DNA of 64,000 nucleotides from positions 915,501 through 979,500 of the forward strand of contig JACKLJ010000001.1 in the NCBI GenBank assembly GCA_024235955.1. The letters are read 5' to 3'. A model generated the notes under the pieces. It ran no database searches and was not told where the DNA came from. It was given only the letters and a program-made list of their open reading frames with translations. The DNA comes from Burkholderiaceae bacterium. GTDB lineage: Bacteria; Pseudomonadota; Gammaproteobacteria; Burkholderiales; Burkholderiaceae_C. Shown in pieces: positions 26,757 through 34,795 of this stretch. Each line of letters opens with the position of its first letter. The first letter of the stretch is position 1. Both the position numbers and the translations under genes were made by a program.

Positions 26757-27635
26757 TCAGGCCGCGCACCCTTGATCGTCGCTGCCGGCCCAACCCGCCA
26801 AGGGGTGAACCGCCAGATTGCCGCATTCCCTGATCTGCCAGCCTGCCGCCAGCAAGCCGGCGGGCAGCGCAGGCGCCTCGCGACCGGCAAGATGCGCAAA
26901 AAGCGCGCTGCCGGAACCGGTCATCCTGCCTGCCAGGCCCGCGGACGCTAGCCACGCGAGGCCTTCCCGGATCTGTGGGCAAAGCCCTTCGGCGACCGGC
27001 TGCAAGTCGTTGTGGCCAAAGGTCCACGGGTCTGCAGCAAAGCCCGCAATTGTAGCAGGGATTGTGCTGCGCTGCAGCGCTTCGCTGCGAAAAATCGCCG
27101 CGGTTTCCACGCCATGGGGTGGCTTGAGCACAACAAAGCGGGCTTGCGGCAGGGCGAGGGGCTGCAGGCGCTCGCCGATGCCTTCGACCCACGCGTTGCC
27201 GCCGCCCAAAAAGAACGGCACGTCGGCACCGAGTTCCTGCGCGATCGCGGCCAGCTGAGGGCGGGACAGCCGCAGCTCCCACAACCGGTTGAGCGCCAGC
27301 AGCGTGCTGGCCGCATCCGACGAGCCACCGCCCATGCCCGCCTGGGCGGGAACGCGCTTGTCCAGAGTGATGTGCACCCCTTCGGTGCGGCCGCTGGCTT
27401 GCTGCAGGGCTGCTGCGGCGCGCACGCAAAGGTCGTCGGTGGGCAGGCCTGGGCCGCCGCCGATGTCTTCACGCGAGATGGCGCCGCCCGCGCGGCGCTC
27501 GAAGTGCAGCGTGTCGCACCAGTCGATCAGCATGAAGGCCGACTGCAGCAGGTGGTAGCCGTCGGCGCGGCGACCCACGACGTGCAGGAACAGATTCAGC
27601 TTGGCAGGTGCTGGCACATCCAGGATCGAACGCAT
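26757..27635 (-). CDS. ispE: 4-diphosphocytidyl-2-C-methyl-D-erythritol kinase
   Basis: This is the fourth step of the MEP isoprenoid pathway: it phosphorylates CDP-methylerythritol at the 2-position. It has 292 residues of the GHMP kinase family. PAPAKLNLFLHVVGRRADGYH is the substrate-binding N-terminus, the ATP-binding glycine-rich loop is PAQAGMGGGSSDAAS, and the C-terminal motif is AGRMTGSGSALFA. It lies between lolB and tRNA-Gln. Confidence 0.97.
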   Translation of the reverse strand: MRSILDVPAPAKLNLFLHVVGRRADGYHLLQSAFMLIDWCDTLHFERRAGGAISREDIGGGPGLPTDDLCVRAAAALQQASGRTEGVHITLDKRVPAQAGMGGGSSDAASTLLALNRLWELRLSRPQLAAIAQELGADVPFFLGGGNAWVEGIGERLQPLALPQARFVVLKPPHGVETAAIFRSEALQRSTIPATIAGFAADPWTFGHNDLQPVAEGLCPQIREGLAWLASAGLAGRMTGSGSALFAHLAGREAPALPAGLLAAGWQIRECGNLAVHPLAGWAGSDDQGCAA

Positions 27636-27674
27636 GGCCGGATTATCGGCATCGTCCGGGCGCGGCCAGGCGGC

Positions 27675-28190
27675 TCAGCGCTCGAGCACCAGGCGCAGCA
27701 CGGCCGTGGGCAGCGGCATCTGGCGGTTGGCGACGAGGCGCCCATCGTCCAGCTGGCTCAGGTCGACCTGCCAGCCCGGCACCTGCTCCGGCCGGCCGCG
27801 CAGCCAGGCGAACAGCGCCTGCACGGGGATTGCCGCGCCGGTGGCCTGCTCGACCAGGCGGTCCACCGATTCGTAGTGCTGTTCGCCGTCGGGTTGCACC
27901 AGCACTGCGCCGCCTGGGCGCCACCGCAGCACGGCGAGGGTGCTGCCGAGTGGGGAGGTGAGCGTCAGCTCGCCGGCAGCGGCGTCACCCGTGAGCGCGA
28001 AGGCGGCCGAGAACGACAGCGGCGGTTCGGAAGCCACGGTCAACCCCATCCGTCCGGACCAACTGGAGATTTCATGGTCTTTTTGCCCTCCGGGCCGCAC
28101 GGGGCTGGCGCAGCCAGCTATGACAAGCATAGCAACCAGCAGAGCCAGCCGGCGCAGCCAGGGCGCCGGGGCTGGCCGGTAGCGGCTCAC
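27675..28190 (-). CDS. lolB: Outer membrane lipoprotein insertion factor LolB
   Basis: LolB receives lipoproteins from LolA and inserts them in the outer membrane. It has 171 residues with lipobox LVIAGC (Cys27) and the family motifs WSGRMGL and PLGSTLAVLRW. The GTG start at 28190 overlaps the TPR gene stop (GTGA). A full repeat A copy lies inside the gene in frame at codons about 20-41. It supplies the end of the signal peptide, the lipidated Cys and the first residues of the mature protein (AMLVIAGCASPVRPGGQKD). The protein needs this segment for export, so the repeat has been domesticated or was preserved because it is compatible with the lipobox. Confidence 0.92.
   Translation of the reverse strand: MSRYRPAPAPWLRRLALLVAMLVIAGCASPVRPGGQKDHEISSWSGRMGLTVASEPPLSFSAAFALTGDAAAGELTLTSPLGSTLAVLRWRPGGAVLVQPDGEQHYESVDRLVEQATGAAIPVQALFAWLRGRPEQVPGWQVDLSQLDDGRLVANRQMPLPTAVLRLVLER
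28070..28133 (-). repeat. Repeat A copy inside lolB (in frame)
   Basis: Read on the coding strand it begins GCTATGCTTGTCATAGCTGG, continues with CTGCGCC and GGCCCGGAGGGC, and ends AAAAAGACCATGAAA. It aligns end to end with the copy at 5229-5291. It has no stop in the lolB frame and encodes the lipobox. Confidence 0.75.
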
Positions 28191-29956
28191 GGGCGGACCT
28201 TCAGGCGCTTGAGCGTCTGCTTGAGGGTGTCGTTGTCGGGATCGAGCCGGTAGCCTTCGCGCCAGACCGCGCGCGCCCGTTCGGTCTGGCCCTGCACCCA
28301 CAGCACCTCGCCCAGGTGAGCGGCGATTTCTGCGTCGGGCCGGCGACGGAAGGCCTCGGACAGGATGCGCTCGGCCTCGGCGTGATGGCCCAGCCGGAAC
28401 TCCACCCAGCCCAGGCTGTCCTGGATGAAAGCGTTGTCGGGCGCGAGCTGCACGGCTTTCTCGATCAGCGACTTGGCCTCGGGCAGGCGCACGCCGCGGT
28501 CGGCCAGCGAATAGCCCAGCGCATTCATGGCGTTGTAGGCGTCGGGCTTGAGCTCGATCAGCCGGCGCAGCAGCGCCTCCATCTCGTCGGGCTTGCCCAT
28601 GCGCTCGGCGGACATGGCGGTGTCGTAGATGAGGTCCTCGTCCGTCGGTTCCTTGCGCAGCTCGGCGTTCAGCATCTGGTAGGACTGCTCGGCACGGCCG
28701 TTCTCGCGCAGCAGTTGCGCCTCGGCCAGCAGCTTCAGGCGCGTGTCGCGCGGGCTGTCGTCAGGGGCGGCGCGGATGGCGGCGATGGCGTCGTCCAGAT
28801 GCCCCTGCTTGACGCGGATGGCGGCGCGTTCCGTGGCGACCGTCAGGGCCTGGCCCGGTGTTTCGATCTGGTCCAGCAGGGCCTCGGCGTTCGGGTAGTC
28901 GCCACGGCGCGCGGCGATGCGCGCCAGCGTGAGGCGCGCGCGGTCCATGCCTTCACTGGCGTCCGCGCCGCCTTTGAGCTTGAGCAGCGCCATGTAGTTG
29001 GCCAGCGCCAGCTGCGCCTGCGCATCGTCGCGCTGCTGGGCGTACAGGCCGCCCTGCAGCAGCCAGGCCTCGGCGAACTCGGGGTCGCGTGCGGTGATGG
29101 CGGCGAGCTGTGCGTGCGCGTCGGTGAGCCGGCCTTCGTCGATCAGCCAGCGCGCATAGGCCAGCTGTACCTCCGGCAGCGGCTTGGCACTTTGCAGGTA
29201 GTGCTGCACCAGCGATTCGGCCTGGGGCTCGTCGGCTGCGGCGAGCTGCAGCGCCAGCAACGCCGGCCAGCGCGCGGCGGGGTCAGCATCCTGGCCCAGC
29301 GTGGCGGCGGCCAGTGCACCCACCTTGTCACCGGCCTGCAGGCGCAATCGGCCGATGGCCGTCCAGGCCGCCGCGGCCTGCGCCGGGTCCTTGAGGGCGT
29401 TGTCCAGCGCGTGTTCGACCACGTGTGCGGCTTCGGTCTTGTCGCTGGCACGGCTGTAGAGCTGGGGCAGGGCAGCCAGGAAGTCTTCGCGGTCGTCCTT
29501 GGGCAGTGCGGCCAGGGTGGCGCGCAGCGGGGCCTCGGTTTCCGCCACGCGGTTGAGCGCCAGCAGTACCTGCAGTTCGTAGCGGTTGGCGTCGACCGAA
29601 TCGGGGTGGGCCTCGCGCCAGGCCCGCGCTACCTCCAGCGCCCCCGGGCCCGAGCGCGACTGGATCGCCATGTCGGTGGCCCGGCGGAACAGCGCCTCGT
29701 CCCCGGTGCGGCGGGCGGCGTCGAGCATGAATCGGTAGCCGGACTGCGGATCGCCGTCCTGGAAGCTGAACTCGGCCAGCAGCAGCTCGTACATGAGCCG
29801 GGCTGTGAACATGGTGTTCGTGGCCCTGGTGGTTGCCTGCGCGCCCGGCTCAGGCGTCGTGCGAACGGGCTGCTGTGCAGCCTGCTGAACCTGGGCCAGC
29901 AGCGGGCTGGCCACCATGGCCGCAGCCAAGGCAATGACGCGAGTCAGATACTGCAT
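28187..29956 (-). CDS. Secreted TPR-repeat protein
   Basis: This is a 589-residue protein from the chosen start. It has a signal peptide (MQYLTRVIALAAAMVASPLLAQ) followed by a disordered Gln/Thr/Pro stretch and then tetratricopeptide repeats to the end, for example the unit around YNAMNALGYSLADRGVRLPEAKSLI. TPR proteins at this position before lolB are conserved in betaproteobacteria; their role is probably in envelope assembly but is not established. An upstream in-frame ATG at 29974 would add six residues before the signal peptide. Its 3' end overlaps lolB, while its 5' end is close to the divergent mutM. Confidence 0.85.
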   Translation of the reverse strand: MQYLTRVIALAAAMVASPLLAQVQQAAQQPVRTTPEPGAQATTRATNTMFTARLMYELLLAEFSFQDGDPQSGYRFMLDAARRTGDEALFRRATDMAIQSRSGPGALEVARAWREAHPDSVDANRYELQVLLALNRVAETEAPLRATLAALPKDDREDFLAALPQLYSRASDKTEAAHVVEHALDNALKDPAQAAAAWTAIGRLRLQAGDKVGALAAATLGQDADPAARWPALLALQLAAADEPQAESLVQHYLQSAKPLPEVQLAYARWLIDEGRLTDAHAQLAAITARDPEFAEAWLLQGGLYAQQRDDAQAQLALANYMALLKLKGGADASEGMDRARLTLARIAARRGDYPNAEALLDQIETPGQALTVATERAAIRVKQGHLDDAIAAIRAAPDDSPRDTRLKLLAEAQLLRENGRAEQSYQMLNAELRKEPTDEDLIYDTAMSAERMGKPDEMEALLRRLIELKPDAYNAMNALGYSLADRGVRLPEAKSLIEKAVQLAPDNAFIQDSLGWVEFRLGHHAEAERILSEAFRRRPDAEIAAHLGEVLWVQGQTERARAVWREGYRLDPDNDTLKQTLKRLKVRP

Positions 29957-29994
29957 CGGCTCATAATAATCCATGACTGCAAAGCCCTGCCGCC

Positions 29995-30810
29995 ATGCCT
30001 GAACTGCCGGAAGTCGAGGTGACGCGGCGCAGTTTTGCCGACCGGATCACCGGTGCCACGGTGGTGTCGGCAAGGCTTGGCAAGCCGCTCCGGTGGCCAC
30101 TCGGCGTGGATCCCCAACTCCTGTCCGGGCGCCGCGTGACGGGTGTGGGGCGGCGCGGCAAGTACCTGATGCTGTACCTGGACGAGGGCTTGCTGCTCAT
30201 GCACCTGGGCATGTCCGGCAGTCTGCGATTCGCGCACGATCCTGGTGCGGCCGGGATCCACGACCATTTCGACCTGGTCACCACGGCCGGGGTGCTGCGT
30301 CTGCACGATCCGCGCCGCTTCGGCGCCGTGGTGTGGGCGCCGCGCGAGCTGGACGAGCGCGTGGTCCGCCTGCTGGGCGGGCTGGGGGCGGAGCCGCTGG
30401 AGGACGGCTTCGACGCCGGCCGCTTCCACGCCGCGCTGCGCGAACGTCGCGCGCCGATCAAGCAGGTGCTGCTGGCCGGCGACGTGGTGGTGGGCGTGGG
30501 CAACATCTACGCATCCGAAGCCCTGTTCCACGCCGGCATCCGGCCCACCGTGCGCGCGGCCAGGCTGTCGCGCCCGCGCGCTGACCGGCTGCACGCAGCG
30601 ATCCGGCAGGTGCTGCAGCGCGCCGTGGAACAGGGCGGATCGACCCTGCGCGACTTCGCCAACGCCATGGGTGACGCCGGCCATTTCCAGCTACAGGCGG
30701 CGGTGTACGGCCGTGCCGGCCAGCCGTGCCCGGTGTGCGGCACGCCGGTGCGGCAGATCCGGCAGGGGCAGCGCTCCACCTTCTATTGCCCGAGCTGCCA
30801 GCGCGGCTAG
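29995..30810 (+). CDS. mutM: Formamidopyrimidine-DNA glycosylase
   Basis: This enzyme removes 8-oxoguanine and formamidopyrimidines from DNA and cleaves the abasic site. It has 271 residues. MPELPEVEVTRR carries the catalytic Pro2 and Glu3. The C-terminal zinc finger is CPVCGTP...FYCPSCQRG, and the helix-two-turn-helix contains VVGVGNIYASEALF. It is transcribed divergently from the TPR gene, with 38 bp between starts. With mutY 2 kb downstream, two parts of the GO repair system are close together. Confidence 0.97.
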   Translation: MPELPEVEVTRRSFADRITGATVVSARLGKPLRWPLGVDPQLLSGRRVTGVGRRGKYLMLYLDEGLLLMHLGMSGSLRFAHDPGAAGIHDHFDLVTTAGVLRLHDPRRFGAVVWAPRELDERVVRLLGGLGAEPLEDGFDAGRFHAALRERRAPIKQVLLAGDVVVGVGNIYASEALFHAGIRPTVRAARLSRPRADRLHAAIRQVLQRAVEQGGSTLRDFANAMGDAGHFQLQAAVYGRAGQPCPVCGTPVRQIRQGQRSTFYCPSCQRG

Positions 30811-30880
30811 TCAGCTACAGCGTCGATTGGTTCACACCAAGGACGATCCGGGGCGCTGAAAAGTGCCTGCCCCGTGTAAT

Positions 30881-32884
30881 ATGCGCCATGGCATGGTGGA
30901 GCCCCGAGTGACTGCTTCCGGATTCAACGCACAGTTCGACGAACACAGCACCTGGCGCAGGGAAATGGCCCTGCGCCTGAAGTTGCTGGCCGACTGGATG
31001 CGCGACCAGGAATTGCTGGACGACGGTACCGAGGAGCGTGTGCAGCGCTTGCAGGAGCAGCTGCGCGCCGACAAGGTGATGGTGGCCTTCGTGGCCGAGT
31101 TTTCGCGCGGCAAGTCGGAGCTGATCAACGCGGTGTTCTTTGCCGGTTATGGCCGCCGCATCATGCCGGCCAGCGCCGGCCGCACCACCATGTGCCCGAC
31201 CGAGTTGGGCTATGACGCTTCGGTGCCTCCCTGCCTGCGCCTGCTGCCCATCGAGACGCGGCTTCAGCCCCAGGCCCTGCTGGAATGGCGGCAGGTGCCG
31301 GAAAAATGGACCCGCGTCGACCTGGACGTGAACGATCCGCAGCAACTCGCCGGCGCGATGGAGAAGGTTTCCGAAACCCGGACCGTGACCGTGGATGAGG
31401 CGCGTGCCCTCGGTTTCTGGCACGACGAGGCGCCAGAAGACAACCCGCCGCTCGACGACCAGGGCAATGTGGAAGTGCCGCGCTGGCGCCATGCGCTGAT
31501 CAACATGGCGCATCCTCTGCTCAAGCAAGGCCTGGTGGTGCTGGACACGCCGGGCCTGAACGCCATCGGCGCCGAGCCGGAACTGACGGTGAGCCTGATC
31601 CCCCAGGCGCAGGGCGCTGTGTTCATCCTGGCGGCCGATACCGGCGTGACCAAGTCGGACCTGGCGATCTGGCGCGAGCACATCGGCGCCATGGACGGTG
31701 GCGACGGTGCCAAGTTCGTGGTGCTCAACAAGGTCGACACGATGTGGGACGACCTGAGTTCGCCCCGGCAGATCAAGGAGCAGATCGCCAGCCAGTGCGC
31801 CAGGACCGCGCACACGCTGGGCATCGCGCCCGATCAGGTGATCGCGCTGTCGGCCCAGAAGGGCTTGCTGGCCAAGGTGCGCGGCGACCAGGAACTGCTC
31901 GAGCAAAGTGGCGTTCCGGCTTTCGAGCAGATGTTGGCCGACGAGGTGCTCGGCGCCCGGCAGCGCATGCTGGCGGATTCCGTCGCGGCCATGATGCGCA
32001 AGATGCGCGAGGATGCGGAACGGGTGCTGTCGGTGCGGCGTCGCGAGCTGTCGGACCAGGAACAGGAACTCCGGAGCCTGCGTGGCAAGAACCAGAACGT
32101 GATCCGGCAGATGCGCCTGCGCATCGAATCCGAAAAGACCGAATTCGACCGCAGCGGCGCCAGCGTGCTGGCGGTGCGCTCGGTGCACATGAAGCTGCTG
32201 CGCGAGGTGTTCAAGCTGCTGGGCACCTCGTCGATCAAGAAGGAACTGGCGGAGCTCACCACGGCGCTGCGCGAGCCGGGACTGAAGGTAGGCCTGAAGA
32301 GGACCTATGCCAAGGGCTTCGACAACCTGAGGGGCGTGGTGCGCCAGGTGCGTCTGCTGGAGTCGGAAATCGAGTCCATGCTCACGGTGTCCTTCAAGCA
32401 GCTCAATGCAGACCACGGGTTCTCGCTGCAGATGGTGCCGCCGCCCGACATGAGCCGCTTCGACGTCGATCTCAGCGCGGTGGAGCGCAGCCACATGCAG
32501 TACCTCGGCGTCGGCAACCTCATGAACCTGGCGCGGCCGGAATTCACGGAAAAGCTCGTGCGCGCGCTGCTGGCGCGGGTGCGCTCGATCTTCGAAACCG
32601 CGCTGGGCGAGGTGGAACTTTGGAACAAGTCCTCCTCGGCCCAGCTTGATGCGCAGTTGCGTGAGCGGCGCCGCGCCTTCAGCCGGCGTGTGGATGCCAT
32701 CCAGCGCATCCAGGACGCGGCCGGCGGGCTCGACATGCGCATCGACGAATTGCGCGAGCAGGAAACCCAGCTTTCGGCCCTGCAGGCGCGCATGGGCGAG
32801 CTGATGGCGGATCTGCGCAAGTCCGCGGCGCAGATCCGGGTGCAGCAGAGCACCACGAGCGAAGCGCTGGCGACTGCCGAGTGA
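30881..32884 (+). CDS. Dynamin-family GTPase
   Basis: This is a large bacterial dynamin-like protein of about 667 residues. The GTPase domain shows a G1 loop AEFSRGKSELINAVFF, in which Glu replaces the first Gly of the P-loop as in other dynamin-like proteins. It also has G2 Thr in GRTTMCP, G3 LDTPGL and G4 LNKVDT. The C-terminal half is long helical and coiled coil (LREQETQLSALQARMGELM). No transmembrane helix is evident. The start is uncertain: GTG 30863, ATG 30881, ATG 30893 and GTG 30908 are all in frame. The stop overlaps mutY by four bases (GTGA), so the two are translationally coupled. Role unknown; membrane remodelling or stress protection is likely from the family. Confidence 0.88.
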   Translation: MRHGMVEPRVTASGFNAQFDEHSTWRREMALRLKLLADWMRDQELLDDGTEERVQRLQEQLRADKVMVAFVAEFSRGKSELINAVFFAGYGRRIMPASAGRTTMCPTELGYDASVPPCLRLLPIETRLQPQALLEWRQVPEKWTRVDLDVNDPQQLAGAMEKVSETRTVTVDEARALGFWHDEAPEDNPPLDDQGNVEVPRWRHALINMAHPLLKQGLVVLDTPGLNAIGAEPELTVSLIPQAQGAVFILAADTGVTKSDLAIWREHIGAMDGGDGAKFVVLNKVDTMWDDLSSPRQIKEQIASQCARTAHTLGIAPDQVIALSAQKGLLAKVRGDQELLEQSGVPAFEQMLADEVLGARQRMLADSVAAMMRKMREDAERVLSVRRRELSDQEQELRSLRGKNQNVIRQMRLRIESEKTEFDRSGASVLAVRSVHMKLLREVFKLLGTSSIKKELAELTTALREPGLKVGLKRTYAKGFDNLRGVVRQVRLLESEIESMLTVSFKQLNADHGFSLQMVPPPDMSRFDVDLSAVERSHMQYLGVGNLMNLARPEFTEKLVRALLARVRSIFETALGEVELWNKSSSAQLDAQLRERRRAFSRRVDAIQRIQDAAGGLDMRIDELREQETQLSALQARMGELMADLRKSAAQIRVQQSTTSEALATAE

Positions 32885-33921
32885 CGCCCCGGGCTGCAGG
32901 TCTTGCCAGCCGGGTGGTGCGCTGGCAGCGCCAGCACGGCCGCCATGACCTCCCTTGGCAACAGGGTCGTGATCCTTACAGCGTGTGGCTTTCGGAAATC
33001 ATGCTGCAGCAGACGCAGGTGAGTACCGTCAAGGCCTACTACGCGCGTTTTCTGGAGCGCTTTCCCGATCTGCAGTCATTGGCCGCGGCCAAAGAAGACG
33101 AGGTGCTGGCGCTCTGGAGCGGTCTGGGCTACTACAGCCGGGCCAGACGCCTGCACCAGTGTGCCCGGGTGATCGCCGAACACCATGGTGGGGTGTTTCC
33201 GGGCACGGCGGCCGAACTGATGACACTGCCGGGCATTGGCCGCTCCACGGCGGCGGCCATCGCCAGCTTCTGTTTTCAGGAGCGTGTCGCCATCCTGGAC
33301 GGCAACGTCAAGCGCGTGCTGACGCGTGTGCTCGGCTTTGCGGAGGATCTGGCGCAGCCGCGCCACGAACAGCTGCTGTGGCGGGAGGCCGAGGCGCTGT
33401 TGCCCCGGGACCCAGCGCAGATGCCTGCCTACTCGCAAGGGCTGATGGATCTGGGTGCGTCCGTGTGCTCGGCGCGCCAGCCGATGTGCGCGCAATGCCC
33501 CGTGCAGGACATTTGTGTCGCTTACCTTGAAGGCGACCCTGGCCGCTATCCGGTGAAGACGCGGCGTCTGGCGCGCAAGCAGGTGGCGCTGTGGCTGCTT
33601 CACGCTTCAGATACGCAAGGTCGCATCGGGCTCGTCCAGCGGCCGGCCACGGGTATCTGGGCCAGGCTGCACAGCCTGCCGGCCTTCGAGTCGCAGGAGG
33701 CGCTGCTGGCCGCCTGCCCGCAGGCGGGGGCTCCGGCTGCCCGGCAGCACGCGCCGATCCGCCACGCACTCACCCATCGCGAGCTGGAACTGCACGTCGT
33801 TTCGGTGCGGCTGCGGCGGGGTATGGCAGTGCCGCAAGACGGAACCTGGTTCGAAGGCGCAGCCTGGCGGGCGCTGGCCCTGCCGGCGCCGGTACGCAAG
33901 TTTCTCGAGGCGCCTCGCTGA
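32881..33921 (+). CDS. mutY: A/G-specific adenine DNA glycosylase
   Basis: MutY removes adenine mispaired with 8-oxoguanine. It has 346 residues from a GTG start. It shows HDLPWQ, the catalytic Glu in LSEIMLQQTQVST, the helix-hairpin-helix LPGIGRSTAAAI followed by Asp in ILDGNVKRVL, and the iron-sulfur ligands CSARQPMCAQCPVQDIC. A C-terminal NUDIX-like domain recognises 8-oxoG. The GTG overlaps the stop of the dynamin-like gene. The next gene is convergent. Confidence 0.96.
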   Translation: MTPRAAGLASRVVRWQRQHGRHDLPWQQGRDPYSVWLSEIMLQQTQVSTVKAYYARFLERFPDLQSLAAAKEDEVLALWSGLGYYSRARRLHQCARVIAEHHGGVFPGTAAELMTLPGIGRSTAAAIASFCFQERVAILDGNVKRVLTRVLGFAEDLAQPRHEQLLWREAEALLPRDPAQMPAYSQGLMDLGASVCSARQPMCAQCPVQDICVAYLEGDPGRYPVKTRRLARKQVALWLLHASDTQGRIGLVQRPATGIWARLHSLPAFESQEALLAACPQAGAPAARQHAPIRHALTHRELELHVVSVRLRRGMAVPQDGTWFEGAAWRALALPAPVRKFLEAPR

Positions 33922-33925
33922 AGCG

Positions 33926-33946
33926 CCGCCGGTTTCAGGCCGGCGG
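33926..33946. terminator. Stem-loop between convergent mutY and rapZ
   Basis: CCGCCGG-TTTCAGG-CCGGCGG spans the 13-bp gap and the end of rapZ. There is no T-tract on either strand, so termination is uncertain. Confidence 0.35.
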
Positions 33947-34795
33947 GAGCTCTCTGTGCCGCGTCAGCGTGTGCCAGTCCCTGGAGAATGCTGCCGCCAG
34001 CTGCTCCACCAGATAGACCGAGCGGTGCTGGCCGCCGGTGCAGCCAATGGCCACCGTGACGTAGCTGCGCTGGTTGTCCGCCAGCTCGGGCAGCCAGCCG
34101 CGCAGGAAGGCGGCGATCTCGTGGAACATGCGGCCGACTTCAGGCTCGCGGCGCAGGAACTCGATCACGCCGGCATCGCGCCCCGTGAGCGCACGCAGTT
34201 CCGGCTCGTAGTGCGGGTTGGGCAGCATGCGCACATCGAACACGAAGTCGGCATCCAGCGCGATGCCGCGCTTGAACGCGAAGGACTCGAACACCAGCGT
34301 CAACTGGCTGCTGGGCGCGGCGATCAGCGACTTGACGAAGCTTTGCAGCTGCGCCGCGCGCAGCATGCTGGTGTCGATCACGTGTGAGCGCTCGCGCATG
34401 TCGGCCAGCAGGTCGCGCTCCGCCGCGATGGCCTCCGTCAGTGCCTGCTGCTGGCTGACATCGCCGGACGACGACAAGGGATGGCGACGGCGCGTTTCCG
34501 AGAAGCGCCGCAGCAGGGTGTCGTCGCTCGCATCCAGGAAGATCTGACGCACTTCCACCCCGCGGTCGCGCAGGGTCTGCAGCATCAGTGGCACCTGCGG
34601 CAGCGAGGCGCCGCTGCGCACGTCCATGGCGACGGCCGTGCGCCCGGGTTTGCGGGGGTCGTCCAGGCCGATCAGCGGCTCCAGCAGTTCCGGCGGCAGG
34701 TTGTCCACGCAGTAGTAGCCGGCATCCTCGAGTGCGCGCAGGGCGATGGATTTGCCGGAACCCGACATGCCTGTGATGACCACGAGCTGCCGCAT
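33935..34795 (-). CDS. rapZ: RNase adapter protein RapZ
   Basis: RapZ is a nucleotide- and RNA-binding protein that guides RNase E to GlmZ-type sRNAs in enterics; its role in betaproteobacteria is less clear. It has 286 residues with Walker A GMSGSGKS, the motifs CVDNLPPELL and FKRGIALDADFVFDVRMLPNP, and the C-terminal RNA-binding signature IGCTGGQHRSVYLVE. The ATG overlaps the recN stop (TGATG). Confidence 0.95.
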   Translation of the reverse strand: MRQLVVITGMSGSGKSIALRALEDAGYYCVDNLPPELLEPLIGLDDPRKPGRTAVAMDVRSGASLPQVPLMLQTLRDRGVEVRQIFLDASDDTLLRRFSETRRRHPLSSSGDVSQQQALTEAIAAERDLLADMRERSHVIDTSMLRAAQLQSFVKSLIAAPSSQLTLVFESFAFKRGIALDADFVFDVRMLPNPHYEPELRALTGRDAGVIEFLRREPEVGRMFHEIAAFLRGWLPELADNQRSYVTVAIGCTGGQHRSVYLVEQLAAAFSRDWHTLTRHRELPPA

